Both the position numbers and the translations under genes were made by a program. Shown here one piece after another: positions 16,737-26,433 of a stretch of 64,000 nucleotides of DNA; position 1 is the first letter of the stretch; each line of letters opens with the position of its first letter. The stretch comes from Natrinema zhouii (GTDB lineage Archaea; Halobacteriota; Halobacteria; Halobacteriales; Natrialbaceae). The DNA lies in contig NZ_CP059154.1 of assembly GCF_013456555.2 (NCBI RefSeq), positions 2,232,001-2,296,000 of the forward strand, in the 5' to 3' direction. The notes under the pieces are model-generated. The model was not told the origin of the DNA and searched no databases. It was given only the letters and a program-made list of their open reading frames with translations.

Positions 16737-16837
16737 CCTGCGCTCGCCGTTTCTTTCGCCCACGTAGACCGGCGATACACGGCAGTTCGAGGGCCGTTGG
16801 CCAGAAATACTATCCGATCTGATGGGTATTAGCGGCT

Positions 16838-18022
16838 ATGCAACGGCACGAGAACGTCGGTGGCCGTCCCGCGGACCGGCTCCCCGCGTATTTGGTCGGC
16901 TTCGGATCGGGGCTCGCGTTCGTGTTACTCGCCGAAATCGCGCTCCTCGTCGCGCTCAACTCGGCGTTCGTCGCCAGTGGCAGATTTCTGGTCGGGGTGC
17001 TTACGACGATTCCGTTTCTCGTCGGGATCACGTACGCCGGTTACTGGCTCCGTTCGTCCGCGCTCTCGCCAGCGCGGTACCCGCGTATCGGGTGGTGGTG
17101 TCTGGGCGGTCTCGGTACCTTTCTGGTCGTCAACGTCGCTCTTATGACTGTCTTCCCGACCGAATCGCTGGCTGTGATCGTCTCGTGGCTTCGATGGGCC
17201 GTGGCGTTCGGTGCCGGAACCGGCCTGCTCATCGGCTGCATCGAAGGCCGCGCGGTCGAGCGCGCGTTGACCGCCGAGCGAGCGTCCCTCCGAACGGAAC
17301 ACCTCGAGCAGCAGCGTGATTACCTCGACTACCTCAACGGCATCCTCCGCCACGAGGTGTTGAACACCGCGACGGTCATCGACGGCTACGCGTCGCGGGT
17401 CCTCGAGACGGAGTCAGCACTGGACGACCGCAGCCGTCGCTGGCTCGAGATCGTCATCGACGAGTCCGAGGACATGTCGACGGTGATCGACGACGTCCGC
17501 GTACTGCTGCAGACGACTGAAGGGAGCTACCGGCCCGAGCGCGTCGACGCCGCTCGAGTGCTGGCCGACGAAGTCCGAAAACTGGAGCACAAGTGGGATC
17601 CGATCGACGTGGAGACGTCGATTCCGGACCACGTCTTTGTCCGGGCCGACGACTTACTCGCCCGTATCTTCGCTAATCTCCTCTCGAACGCGATCGAACA
17701 CAACGATGCCGCGACGCCACGCGTCGAGATTACGGCCGAACCGGGACCCGAAACCGTCCGGTTCGAAATCGCGGACAACGGCCCCGGAATCCCCGAATCG
17801 AAAGTCGACTCCCTCTTCGACCGCGTCGAAAGCTACGGGAGCACGCACGGACTCGGCCTCTATCTGGTCTCCCAACTGGTCGCTCGCTACGACGGGAGCG
17901 TCGAACTCACTGAAACCGGTTCGGACGGAAGCCGTTTCGCGGTCGAACTCCCGGCGGCCTCGAGCGAACGGGACGGCGAAGCGCTCGAAGAGATGCCGAC
18001 GGCCGCGCTCCTACTGACGTAG
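16838..18022 (+). CDS. membrane sensor histidine kinase
   Basis: Protein of 394 residues: four predicted membrane spans (about 15-130), a short coiled linker, a HisKA domain with the phospho-acceptor His172 in ILRHEVLN, then an HATPase domain with N box NLLSNAIEHN, G1 DNGPGIP and G2 GLGLYL. The HEVLN form of the H box is common in haloarchaeal kinases. No sensory PAS or GAF domain is present, so the signal may be read in the membrane. No response regulator is adjacent. It converges with hemL with only 5 bp between stops. Confidence 0.92.
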   Translation: MQRHENVGGRPADRLPAYLVGFGSGLAFVLLAEIALLVALNSAFVASGRFLVGVLTTIPFLVGITYAGYWLRSSALSPARYPRIGWWCLGGLGTFLVVNVALMTVFPTESLAVIVSWLRWAVAFGAGTGLLIGCIEGRAVERALTAERASLRTEHLEQQRDYLDYLNGILRHEVLNTATVIDGYASRVLETESALDDRSRRWLEIVIDESEDMSTVIDDVRVLLQTTEGSYRPERVDAARVLADEVRKLEHKWDPIDVETSIPDHVFVRADDLLARIFANLLSNAIEHNDAATPRVEITAEPGPETVRFEIADNGPGIPESKVDSLFDRVESYGSTHGLGLYLVSQLVARYDGSVELTETGSDGSRFAVELPAASSERDGEALEEMPTAALLLT

Positions 18023-18027
18023 GTCGG

Positions 18028-19374
18028 CTACAGCGCCTCCTTGTACGCCTCAAGCGTCTCCTCGACGTCTTCTTCGGTGTGGCCGTAACTGACGAACTGA
18101 CATTCGAACTGGTTCTGCGAGAGGAAGACATCCTGTTCTTTCATTGTCCCCCAGAAGATGCGCCGCCAGCGTTCGGTCTCGGCGTTTTTCACGTCGCCTG
18201 CGTTCTTCGGTGAGTAGTCGTAGCGCGGACAGGTCGGATCCTGCCGACAGCCGGCCAGGCACTGCTCCTCGAGCGAGTCCGGGCCCGGCCCCTCCCGCGT
18301 GAAGATCACTTTGAACATGCTGTCGGTGCCGGTGACGGTGTAGCTGGGGGCCTGATCGGCGACGATTTCGGTCAGCCCGCGGCGCAGTCGGTCACCGAGC
18401 CCGTTGACGTGGCTGTAGACGTCGTTTTCCGCGGCGAATTTGAGGGTCTCGAGGCCGGCGGCCATCGTGACGGGGTGGCCCGAAAAGGTGCCGGCCTGGA
18501 AGACATCGCCCGTCGGCGCGAAGTGCTCGATAATTTCGGCGCGGCCGCCGATTGCGCCGACTGGGAAGCCGCCGCCGACGATCTTTCCGAAGGTGGTCAG
18601 ATCGGGGGTGACGCCGAACTCGCTCTGAGCGCAGCCGAGGCCGCCGACGCGAAAGCCCGTGATGACCTCGTCGAAGATCAGCAGGGAACCGTGGTCGTCG
18701 GTGATCTCTCGGAGGGACTCGTGGTAGCCCTCTTCGGGGTAGACGATGCCGTAGTTGCCCAGAATGGGTTCGGTGAGGACGGCCGCGATGTCGTCCCCGT
18801 GTTCCTCGAACACTTCGCGGATCGCGTCCTCGTCGTTGAACGGTACCGGGAGAGTGTGGTCGGCGAAGGACTGCGGAATTCCCGCGGAGGACGGTTTCGG
18901 ATCCTCGGCGTCGCCCTCGACCAGCGTCGACTCCTGTGCACCGTGGTAGCCGCCCTGCATGACAACGATCTTGTTCCGGCCGGTATATCCCCGCGCGAGT
19001 CGCACGGCGGAGGTTGTGGCCTCGGTGCCCGAGTTGACGAAGCGGATCTTCTCGACGCTGGGGACGTGGCGGACGACGAACTCCGCGAGGTCGACTTCGA
19101 CCTCGGTCGGGGTGCCGTACATCGGTCCCTCGCTGGCCTTCTGCTGGATGGCGGCCTGAACGGGTTCGGGAAGATCGTGGCCCAGCAGCAGCGGGCCGAG
19201 TCCCATCACCCAGTCGATGTAGCGGTTGCCGTCGGCATCGATAACGTGGCCGCCCTCGCCCTTCCGGACGAAGAACGGATAGGGCTCGATCGCCGCGCGA
19301 ACCGCGGAGTTGACGCCCCCCGGCAGCACCGACAGCGCCCGATCGTACAGCTCGCGTGAGTTGTCCTCGGTCAT
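18028..19374 (-). CDS. hemL: glutamate-1-semialdehyde 2,1-aminomutase
   Basis: PLP enzyme forming 5-aminolevulinate from glutamate-1-semialdehyde (C5 route). Protein of 448 residues with [43 protein letters not shown] and the PLP lysine Lys264 in [15 protein letters not shown] Cys-bearing insert (Cys372, Cys376, Cys382; [19 protein letters not shown]) near the C-terminal domain is absent from bacterial HemL as I recall it. It stands alone on the minus strand between hemC and hemB; together these genes make up much of the early tetrapyrrole route. Confidence 0.95.
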   Translation of the reverse strand: MTEDNSRELYDRALSVLPGGVNSAVRAAIEPYPFFVRKGEGGHVIDADGNRYIDWVMGLGPLLLGHDLPEPVQAAIQQKASEGPMYGTPTEVEVDLAEFVVRHVPSVEKIRFVNSGTEATTSAVRLARGYTGRNKIVVMQGGYHGAQESTLVEGDAEDPKPSSAGIPQSFADHTLPVPFNDEDAIREVFEEHGDDIAAVLTEPILGNYGIVYPEEGYHESLREITDDHGSLLIFDEVITGFRVGGLGCAQSEFGVTPDLTTFGKIVGGGFPVGAIGGRAEIIEHFAPTGDVFQAGTFSGHPVTMAAGLETLKFAAENDVYSHVNGLGDRLRRGLTEIVADQAPSYTVTGTDSMFKVIFTREGPGPDSLEEQCLAGCRQDPTCPRYDYSPKNAGDVKNAETERWRRIFWGTMKEQDVFLSQNQFECQFVSYGHTEEDVEETLEAYKEAL

Positions 19375-19756
19375 GGACGGGGGTTGGATTTCGGGCGGGA
19401 AAGTTGTACCGAGGTCAGTCTCCGAGCCGCCGGCCGAACCGCCGAACGTGTGCGTCTTCGGCTCGAGTCCTCACCGGGGACGGGAAACCAACCGGTTCGC
19501 GAGGCGAAGTACCGACGAGAAAAGCGACGAACCCGAACCGGACCCGGGACAGCGTGACACGATCGAACCCACAGCGGACTGCACCGGTGTCGGTCGCGGG
19601 CCAGATGGCCTCCGATCAACGCGACGTCCGGTTCGGGCGGATGTCACAAGCGCGCCGATTGCCAGAGCCACACCGTAAAACGTGGGTCGCGTGAGTCACC
19701 TTACGTCGCGGTCCGTCGGCGGGCGGACCGCGAGCGGTCGACCGCGTGTCCCCAAC
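19375..19756. other. 382-bp spacer with no gene seen
   Basis: Between hemL (start 19374) and the amt-type gene (stop 19757), both minus strand. Open frames here are Arg/Pro/Ser-rich and do not look like proteins. It should hold the hemL promoter and the amt terminator, but no clear TATA box or strong hairpin stood out. Confidence 0.4.
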
Positions 19757-21421
19757 TCAGACGGCATCACGACCGGTTTTGCCGGTGCGAATCTGCATCG
19801 CGCTCTCGACTGGCATGACGAAGATCTTGCCGTCGCCGGGTTCGCCGGTCTCTGCGCCGTCGCGGATGGCATCGACGACCTCCTGGGCCGGGATATCCGC
19901 GACGACGCACTCGATCTTGACCTTCTGGTGGAGGTCGACCGTGTACTCCTCGCCGCGCCACTGTCCTTTCTTCGCGGGCTGGGAGCCGCGACCGGAGACG
20001 TTGGTGACGGTCAACGACGGCGCGCCGGCTTCGGCGAGGGACTGCTTGATCGCGCCGAGGCGGTCGGGACGAACGATCGCGCTGACCATCTTGATTTCGC
20101 CGTCGTTCGGCTCGCCGCCGTCGGCGCGGACGATCTGCTCGTCGCTACCGCCGTCGGTGGCGATGTCGGGTTCGCCAAACTCGGGGTAGGTGTCGACGCC
20201 GTGTTCGGAGACGTCGAGCCCGTCGCGCTCGTGTTCGGGCGAGACGCGGGCCTGACCGGCTGCTTTGAACGCGTACCAGATGACGGCGGTCGCGGCAATC
20301 GTCCAGCCGGCGATGACGACGACACCGATGAGCTGCGCGACGAACACGTCGACACGACTCCCGCTGATCCCGCTCATGTATTCGGGCGAGGCCACGACCG
20401 GGAGCAGCAGCGTCCCGAGGACGCCGGCCGAACCGTGGACCGGGAAGACCGCACAGACGTCGTCGATCTTCAGGTAACTCTCGACGATGCCGAAGACGAT
20501 GGGGAGCTGGGCACCGGCGAGGCCGCCGACCAGAAACGCACCCCACCAAGTCGAGGCGTGAGGAATCGCGGTGATCGCGGCCAGGCCGGCCAGCAGACCG
20601 TTAGCGACGTACAGGGTATCGACTTTGCCGGTCTTGACCCAGGCGACGAGTCCGGCTCCCATCGCACCGCAGGCCATTGCGACCGTCGTGGTCAAGGCGA
20701 CGCGACCGAGCTGATCGCCGAGGAACGCGCCCTCGCCGATGATCGCCGAGGTACCGACGTTGAAGCCGTACCAGCCGAAGGCGAGGATCAGCGTACCGAG
20801 CGCAGCGAAGGTCAGCGAGTGCCCGGGAATGACGTTCGCGCTCCCGTCGCTGTTGTACCGGTCCATTCGCGGACCGAGGACCCACGCGGCGGTGAGACCG
20901 GCGATGCCGCCCATCCCGTGGACGATCATTCCGCCGGCGAAGTCATCGAACACCACGCCGTTGTACGAGAGCATCTCGCCCGCCCACGTGAGTCCGGTGA
21001 CGACGGGGTAGATCACCGCGGCCAGCAGGAAGGTATAGGTGACGTACGCGCGGAGCTTCGCGCGACCGGCGACGGCCCCCGAAACGATGGTCGCCGCAGT
21101 CATGGCGAAGACCGCACCGTATAGCCAGTCCATCCAGTCGGATGCGGCACTCTCGAACTGGAAGGCGAGCCCGTTGCCGGCCACGAGGCCCTCGATGGTG
21201 GCGCCGATCAGGAAGAACACCGTCACGCCGACCGACCAGGTCAGCAGGTTCTTCGTTAGTTGGTTCGCCACGTTCTTCGAGCGGACCTGTCCCGCCTCGA
21301 GCATGGCGAAGCCGGCGTGCATGAAGAAGATCAGGAACGTGGCGACCAAGATCCACGTGTAGTTGATCGAGTCGATCAACATCTCGATCTCAGCCTCGCT
21401 CTGCAAGAGCGTCGGCTCCAT
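19757..21421 (-). CDS. amt: ammonium transporter fused to a PII signalling domain
   Basis: Protein of 554 residues. Residues about 20-390 are an Amt/Rh channel with about 11 membrane spans, the twin pore histidines His168 (MIVHGMGG) and His329 (PVHGSAG) and the [10 protein letters not shown] signature. After an acidic linker (about 391-440) comes a full PII domain (441-554): [18 protein letters not shown], a T loop with RGEEYTVD (Tyr493) and the B-loop signature [11 protein letters not shown]. In most organisms PII (GlnK) is a separate trimer that plugs Amt; here channel and gate are covalently joined, which suits trimer-on-trimer assembly. No separate glnK lies beside it. Confidence 0.93.
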   Translation of the reverse strand: MEPTLLQSEAEIEMLIDSINYTWILVATFLIFFMHAGFAMLEAGQVRSKNVANQLTKNLLTWSVGVTVFFLIGATIEGLVAGNGLAFQFESAASDWMDWLYGAVFAMTAATIVSGAVAGRAKLRAYVTYTFLLAAVIYPVVTGLTWAGEMLSYNGVVFDDFAGGMIVHGMGGIAGLTAAWVLGPRMDRYNSDGSANVIPGHSLTFAALGTLILAFGWYGFNVGTSAIIGEGAFLGDQLGRVALTTTVAMACGAMGAGLVAWVKTGKVDTLYVANGLLAGLAAITAIPHASTWWGAFLVGGLAGAQLPIVFGIVESYLKIDDVCAVFPVHGSAGVLGTLLLPVVASPEYMSGISGSRVDVFVAQLIGVVVIAGWTIAATAVIWYAFKAAGQARVSPEHERDGLDVSEHGVDTYPEFGEPDIATDGGSDEQIVRADGGEPNDGEIKMVSAIVRPDRLGAIKQSLAEAGAPSLTVTNVSGRGSQPAKKGQWRGEEYTVDLHQKVKIECVVADIPAQEVVDAIRDGAETGEPGDGKIFVMPVESAMQIRTGKTGRDAV

Positions 21422-21548
21422 CAGGCAGCCACCTCCGTTTCCGTCGTTTCGTTACCGGAGCGTTGTAGACGTATGTCCATGTATGAGCTGTTCAGGCGCA
21501 TGGTTGTCTTTTGAATCACGTTAGATGCCGATGGACTAGCTATACATA

Positions 21549-21569
21549 ACGTTTAGTGTTGATAAACGT
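21549..21569. promoter_or_regulatory. Perfect inverted repeat upstream of amt, candidate operator
   Basis: ACGTTTA (21549-21555) and TAAACGT (21563-21569) form a perfect 7-bp inverted repeat with a 7-nt spacer, about 130 bp before the amt start in a 485-bp AT-rich spacer that also has TATA-like runs near 21538-21546. A nitrogen-responsive regulator site is a reasonable guess and nothing more. Confidence 0.4.
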
Positions 21570-21620
21570 CCAAAAATAGGCGAGTAATAGGGACAACCAA
21601 ACAAATCTAAAGGAGATCTA

Positions 21621-21749
21621 ATGTGTATAAGGCTATTCTATCTTGCGTATTTTTCGAGTCGTGGTTATATATTCGACCTTTGTAAACCTAGAAAAACTCG
21701 AGGCGAGACGTTCAACCACCATATCGACCCTGCATACCCCCTCGAGTAG
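21621..21749 (+). CDS. possible 42-aa small ORF in the amt-hemB spacer
   Basis: An ATG at 21621 follows AGGAG (21611-21615) at a good Shine-Dalgarno distance and opens a 42-codon frame starting MCIRLFYLAYFSS and ending PAYPLE. Its composition (Cys, Tyr, Phe, Lys) is unlike the acidic neighbours, and the DNA is AT-rich. It could be a real short peptide or chance; I recognise no family. The remainder of the spacer (21422-21906) shows no other gene. Confidence 0.25.
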   Translation: MCIRLFYLAYFSSRGYIFDLCKPRKTRGETFNHHIDPAYPLE

Positions 21750-21906
21750 CCCGACTCCCCTCGCGCGCGGTAAATATTGCCATCCGTCCGGCACTGCGGA
21801 GGATGGTGTGGACGTTTGTCCGAATACCACCTGCTATCCACGCGTAGCCGGCCGTTCCGACGGCGCGCTCCCCGATTCACTCGTCGGCTCGGCCGGCGAC
21901 TTCCGG

Positions 21907-22935
21907 CTATCGGTCGCCGGTCAGTCTCTCGGCGACGTCTTCAGCGAAGTAGGTCAAAATCAGATCCGCTCCCGCACGTTTGATCGATAGCAGCGACTCG
22001 AGCGCCGCATCCTCCAGCTCCATCCATCCCTTCTCGGCGGCGGCGTGGAGCATGGCGTACTCACCGGAGACGTTGTAGGCCGCGACGGGGTGGTCGAACT
22101 CCCGGCGGACGGCGCTGACGATGTCGAGGTACGGCAGGGCGGGTTTGACCATCATCACGTCCGCGCCCTGCTCGGCGTCGAGTCGGACTTCCCGCATGGC
22201 CTCCCGCGAGTTCGCGGGGTCCATCTGGTAGTGCCGGCGGTTGCCGAAGGACGGCGCACCGTCGGCGGCGTCCCGGAAGGGGCCGTAGAAGGCGCTCTCG
22301 TACTTCGCCGCGTAGCTCATGATCGGAACCTGCTCGTAGCCCGCCTCGTCCAGCGCCGAGCGGATGACCCCGACCATCCCGTCCATCATCCCGCTCGGCG
22401 CAACCATGTCCGCACCCGCGCGAGCGTGCGATGTGACGATCTGCTCGAGCGCCTCGAGCGTCGCGTCGTTGTCGACGGTCATCGTCGGTTCGCAGGCCGG
22501 TCCGTCCGCCTCGACGACGCTCCCCTCCGCTCGCAGCTCCTCCTCGAGCGGACCGCAGTGGCCGTGATCCGTGTACTCGCAGAGACAGACATCGGTGATG
22601 ACGTAGGCGTCAGTCTCGCTCGTGACTCGGCGCAGCGCCTCCTGAATGACGCCGTCCTCGGCCCACGCACGACTCCCCTCGGGATCCTTCGATTCCGGAA
22701 TGCCAAAGAGCATGATCGCCTCGACGCCCGTTTCGAGGACCTCCTCGACGCGGGCGACGATTCCGTCGATCGGCACCCGCTCGTGACCGGGCATCGACTC
22801 GATCGGGATGCGCTCGTCGGTCGTGGCGTCGACGAACACCGGCGCGATCAGATCGCTCGGCTCGAGGCTCGTCTCGCTGACGAGACCGCGAATCCGGTCC
22901 TGTCGGAGCCGCCGGGGGCGATGTGTGAGGTCCAT
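21907..22935 (-). CDS. hemB: porphobilinogen synthase (delta-aminolevulinic acid dehydratase)
   Basis: Condenses two 5-aminolevulinates to porphobilinogen. Protein of 342 residues with both Schiff-base lysines, Lys211 (MSYAAKYESAFYGPF) and Lys264 (DVMMVKPALPY), the zinc-type Cys cluster DVCLCEYTDHGHC (Cys117, 119, 127) and APSGMMDG. The Cys triad marks it as a zinc-dependent form. It feeds hemC at 14650; the two are not in one operon here. The start at 22935 gives the expected MDLTHRPRRLR N-terminus. Confidence 0.96.
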   Translation of the reverse strand: MDLTHRPRRLRQDRIRGLVSETSLEPSDLIAPVFVDATTDERIPIESMPGHERVPIDGIVARVEEVLETGVEAIMLFGIPESKDPEGSRAWAEDGVIQEALRRVTSETDAYVITDVCLCEYTDHGHCGPLEEELRAEGSVVEADGPACEPTMTVDNDATLEALEQIVTSHARAGADMVAPSGMMDGMVGVIRSALDEAGYEQVPIMSYAAKYESAFYGPFRDAADGAPSFGNRRHYQMDPANSREAMREVRLDAEQGADVMMVKPALPYLDIVSAVRREFDHPVAAYNVSGEYAMLHAAAEKGWMELEDAALESLLSIKRAGADLILTYFAEDVAERLTGDR

Positions 22936-23427
22936 AGACGTGCATTCGACGGGAGTCGCAAAAGCACCTCGCTCGCGGAATCGATCGTCACCGCTCAGCG
23001 GGCCGCGTCTCCGCTCATCGGAGCCGCCGCTCGATGCTCGAGACGGTCGGCAGCCGCCGCTGCAGCCGCGTCAGCGCGAACATCCCGCGGGCGTACTACG
23101 CCGTCGGCACGCCCGGCGGGACGTCGAGCGGGCCGATCCGTGAGGTGGCGATCGTCCGGGGCTCGAGGTGGCGGACGGCGGATTCGTCCTGGCCCGACGC
23201 CCGTGAGGAACGCGATCAGACGTTGCTATCGGTAACTGCCTCGAGACGACGAACATTCGTCCGTCCGGTCGATCGGCCGCGGATCGATCCCGTGGACAGT
23301 GAGACCGAACCGCAATCCAGTGGCGACTGCCGGTAGCAGTGCCCTCATCCGTCGGGATCGATGACGAGTTAGCAGACTCTCGTCCCGACCGGAACGTACC
23401 GATGATGCTGCGACTACTCGAGTTCGA
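22936..23427. other. 492-bp divergent spacer with no gene seen
   Basis: Separates the divergent hemB and MFS genes. Open frames on both strands are rich in Arg and Ser, lack conserved motifs and change frame freely. The promoters of both flanking genes must lie here, but I could not single out clear TATA boxes. Confidence 0.4.
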
Positions 23428-24603
23428 ATGAGACGCTGGCGATACGAGGAGACCGTCCTCACGATGTGTACGCTCGCCTTCCTGGCGACGATGGCCGCCA
23501 GGCTGGTGATCAGTCCGGTCGTCCCCCGGATCACCGCCGAGTTCGGCGTCTCGAACTCGGTGATCGGGCTCGCGCTGACGGGGATGTGGATGGCGTACTT
23601 TTGCTCGCAGTTCCCCAGTGGCGTCTTCGGCGACAGGTTCGGCGAGCGCCGCGTCATTCTGGTCGCCGTCGGCGGAACGGCCGTCGCGAGCGCGTTCCTC
23701 GCGATCGCACCACTGTTCCCCGTCTTCGTGGTCGGCACCATCGTGCTCGGTGCCGTCGCCGGCCTCCACTACAGCGTCGCGACGTCGCTGCTGACGCGGA
23801 CCTACGTCGAGATCGGAGCCGCGATCGGCGTCCACAACAGCGGCGGTCCCATCGCCGGCCTCGTCGCGCCGCCGGTCGCCGCCTGGGTCGCCGTCCGGTA
23901 CGGCTGGCGGGCGGCGATCGCGGTCGGTGCCGTGGTAGCCGTCCCTATCTTCGTCCTGTTCGCCCGGTCGGTCCGACCGACCGCTCCCCAGCGGCCCGAC
24001 CAGCCGATGGCCGAACGGTTCGAACTCGAGCCGCTCGTCGAACTCCTCTCCCGGCCGAAAATAGCCTTCACGTCCGCCCTCGCCATTCTGGGCGATTTCG
24101 TCTGGCAGGCGACCTCCTCGTTCCTGCCGACGTTCCTCGTGACCTACCGCGGCCAGTCCGCGACGACGGCGAGTCTCGTCTTCGGGGGCTACTTCGTGGT
24201 TCAGGGGCTCACGCAGGTCGGCGTTGGGGCGGCCTCCGATCGCTACGGTCGCGAGGTCACTACCGCGGCCTGTATGGTGCTCTCCGTCGCCGGCTTCGCG
24301 CTGTTCGTCGCCGTTCCGGGAACCGCCGCCGTCGCGGCCGCAGTGGTGCTCCTCGGGATCGGTCTCGGCTGGGGTGCAGCGCTGTTGCCCCGATTTATGG
24401 ACGAACTGTCCCCATCCGAACGGGGGGCGGGGTTCGGTCTCGTTCGCACCGTCTACGGCTTCGTCGGGGCGCTGGGCTCGGTCGTCACCGGAACCCTGGC
24501 GGACCTGTTCGGCTGGGGCGTCTCCTTCGGTTTCCTCGCCGCGTTACTCGCCGTCGTCTTCGTTGCGTTGGCCGTCAACTGGGCGTTTTCACTGGGCTAC
24601 TGA
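23428..24603 (+). CDS. MFS transporter
   Basis: Major facilitator of 391 residues with about 12 membrane spans. The loop 2-3 signature GDRFGERR (near residue 69) and its repeat SDRYGREV in the second half are clear. The N-terminus is short and cytoplasmic (MRRWRYEETV). Substrate unknown: the family covers drugs, sugars, organic acids and siderophores, and no neighbour points to one. It is divergent from hemB. Confidence 0.88.
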   Translation: MRRWRYEETVLTMCTLAFLATMAARLVISPVVPRITAEFGVSNSVIGLALTGMWMAYFCSQFPSGVFGDRFGERRVILVAVGGTAVASAFLAIAPLFPVFVVGTIVLGAVAGLHYSVATSLLTRTYVEIGAAIGVHNSGGPIAGLVAPPVAAWVAVRYGWRAAIAVGAVVAVPIFVLFARSVRPTAPQRPDQPMAERFELEPLVELLSRPKIAFTSALAILGDFVWQATSSFLPTFLVTYRGQSATTASLVFGGYFVVQGLTQVGVGAASDRYGREVTTAACMVLSVAGFALFVAVPGTAAVAAAVVLLGIGLGWGAALLPRFMDELSPSERGAGFGLVRTVYGFVGALGSVVTGTLADLFGWGVSFGFLAALLAVVFVALAVNWAFSLGY

Positions 24604-24709
24604 CTCGTACTCGCGAATCGGACCAGCGTTGTTACGGTTGGAGCACACGACGCAGCACTCCCGTCACACTCGCATCTCGCTTATGTGTTCGAAGCGGGTA
24701 GATCGCTCC

Positions 24710-24859
24710 ATGGCAGCAGAGTCACGGCGGAAGGGTGCGGCGCGGTGTACGGACTGCGGAAGAGCGTTGGCGGTATGGCTTTCGCCCGGCGAAATTCGAC
24801 CGATCGGCAGCGCTAACGGTTGTCCCTGCGGTGGCGACTCCTTTCGTCCGTTTTCCTGA
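24710..24859 (+). CDS. small zinc-finger protein, 49 aa
   Basis: A 49-residue protein, MAAESRRKGAARCTDCGR..., with Cys pairs CTDC (13, 16) and CPC (43, 45), the layout of a zinc ribbon. Small zinc-finger proteins of this size are abundant in haloarchaea and several have regulatory roles, but this one is not assigned. It lies between the MFS gene and the TrmB-family regulator on the same strand. A longer in-frame reading from far upstream overlaps the MFS gene and is rejected. Confidence 0.6.
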   Translation: MAAESRRKGAARCTDCGRALAVWLSPGEIRPIGSANGCPCGGDSFRPFS

Positions 24860-24924
24860 TCGTCGAATAACGACGTGGCGGTAGAAAGCCGCGTTTTTTC
24901 CTCCGTGCTGGCTGTGTGTTACCC

Positions 24925-25710
24925 GTGCCAAGCGCCGAGGAAGCGGTCAAAACCCTCGAGGAGTTGGGTCTGACGGAGTACGAGTCTCGGTGTCTCGTGG
25001 CCCTCGTTCGCATCTCGAAGGGGACCGCAAAGGAGATCAGTCAGGTCGCGGATATCCCCCGCTCGCGGGTGTACGACACGATCGAGCGGCTCGAACGCAA
25101 GGGGCTCGTTAGCGTCCAGCAGACCGAACCCCGCGAGTACAAGGCCGTGTCCGTCGAGACGGCCTGTCGGCGGCTTCGCGAGGACTTCGACTCGCGGATC
25201 AACGCCGCCGAGAACGCGCTCGGCCAGCTCGAGGAACCCGATTCGCGGGACGACGAGGGAATGTGGGCGATCACGCAGAAAGAACACGTCACCGAGCGCG
25301 TCGTCCGCTTCCTCGAGGAGGCGGAGGACACCGTCCGGTATCTCGTTCCGGCGACCGAAGTCGTCGAACGGGAGATCTTCGCGGCCCTCGAGTCGGCTGC
25401 CGACCGCGGCGTCGACGTCTATATCGAAGTCCCGACCGAGGACGATCACGAGCGGTTCTCGGAGGCGGTTCCGAGCGCGGGTATCGTCGTCGCACCCGAT
25501 CTCCAGACGACCAACAACGTCCAGAACGAGTGGCCGGCACAGTTGCTCATGACCGATCAAGAGGCGATCGTCGCAGCCGGGATCAAGGAGAGCGAGTTGC
25601 CCGACGTGATCAACGAGATGGCTGTCTGGACCTACGGCCGCGATCACGGCTTCGCCGTCTGGACGCGCGAACTCCTCGACGATCGGCTCGCGAGACGCGA
25701 CGAGGACTGA
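24925..25710 (+). CDS. TrmB-family transcriptional regulator
   Basis: Archaeal regulator of about 261 residues: an N-terminal winged helix (ELGLTEYESRCLVALVRISK, IPRSRVYDTIERLERKGLV) and a C-terminal TrmB ligand/PLD-like domain (from about 115, with YLVPATEVVEREIFAAL and EWPAQLLMTDQEAIVAAGI). TrmB proteins sense sugars or other metabolites and act as repressors or activators. The start is GTG at 24925, or GTG at 24916 three codons earlier. No sugar genes are adjacent, so the regulon cannot be guessed; the following gene is a ferredoxin with its own promoter. Confidence 0.9.
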   Translation: MPSAEEAVKTLEELGLTEYESRCLVALVRISKGTAKEISQVADIPRSRVYDTIERLERKGLVSVQQTEPREYKAVSVETACRRLREDFDSRINAAENALGQLEEPDSRDDEGMWAITQKEHVTERVVRFLEEAEDTVRYLVPATEVVEREIFAALESAADRGVDVYIEVPTEDDHERFSEAVPSAGIVVAPDLQTTNNVQNEWPAQLLMTDQEAIVAAGIKESELPDVINEMAVWTYGRDHGFAVWTRELLDDRLARRDED

Positions 25711-25826
25711 ACGACGGACGGGTAGAATGACGGACGGGTGGCACATCCGTCCGCAGGGTCGGCCTGGTTGTCTCGTTCCGATCGTTCCCGCTCGAGGGAG
25801 CGGCCGCTCGCGTTGCAGCGAGTACG

Positions 25827-26186
<360 letters not shown>

Positions 26187-26212
26187 CGGGACGAACAGGA
26201 CGCGCCGGCTCC

Positions 26213-26377
26213 TTACTCGGCGCGATCGACGTCGACTTTCTCTTTCAGGCTCTCGAGGCCGTCCGCTTCGGCGAGTTCCTGTAACCGCTCGCGGAAATGC
26301 TCTTCGCAGAGTCCGACTCTGAGCCCGTCGGACTCCGCGGCGAACGCGGCCTCGCGGTCACAGTAGTGGCAGTTCAT
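26213..26377 (-). CDS. small zinc-binding protein, 54 aa (DUF6757-type)
   Basis: Protein of 54 residues: MNCHYCDREAAFAAESDG then LCEEHF. Cys3, Cys6, Cys24 and His27 form a compact zinc site, followed by a helical acidic tail (RLQELAEADG... VDVDRAE). I recall this as a conserved haloarchaeal family (DUF6757). Start and stop are clear on the minus strand, convergent with the ferredoxin gene 27 bp away. Role unknown. Confidence 0.82.
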   Translation of the reverse strand: MNCHYCDREAAFAAESDGLRVGLCEEHFRERLQELAEADGLESLKEKVDVDRAE

Positions 26378-26433
26378 ACCCGTTCGTTAGGACTACGATG
26401 CATTGAACCCTCCGCTAGCGGTCAGCTTTTAGG

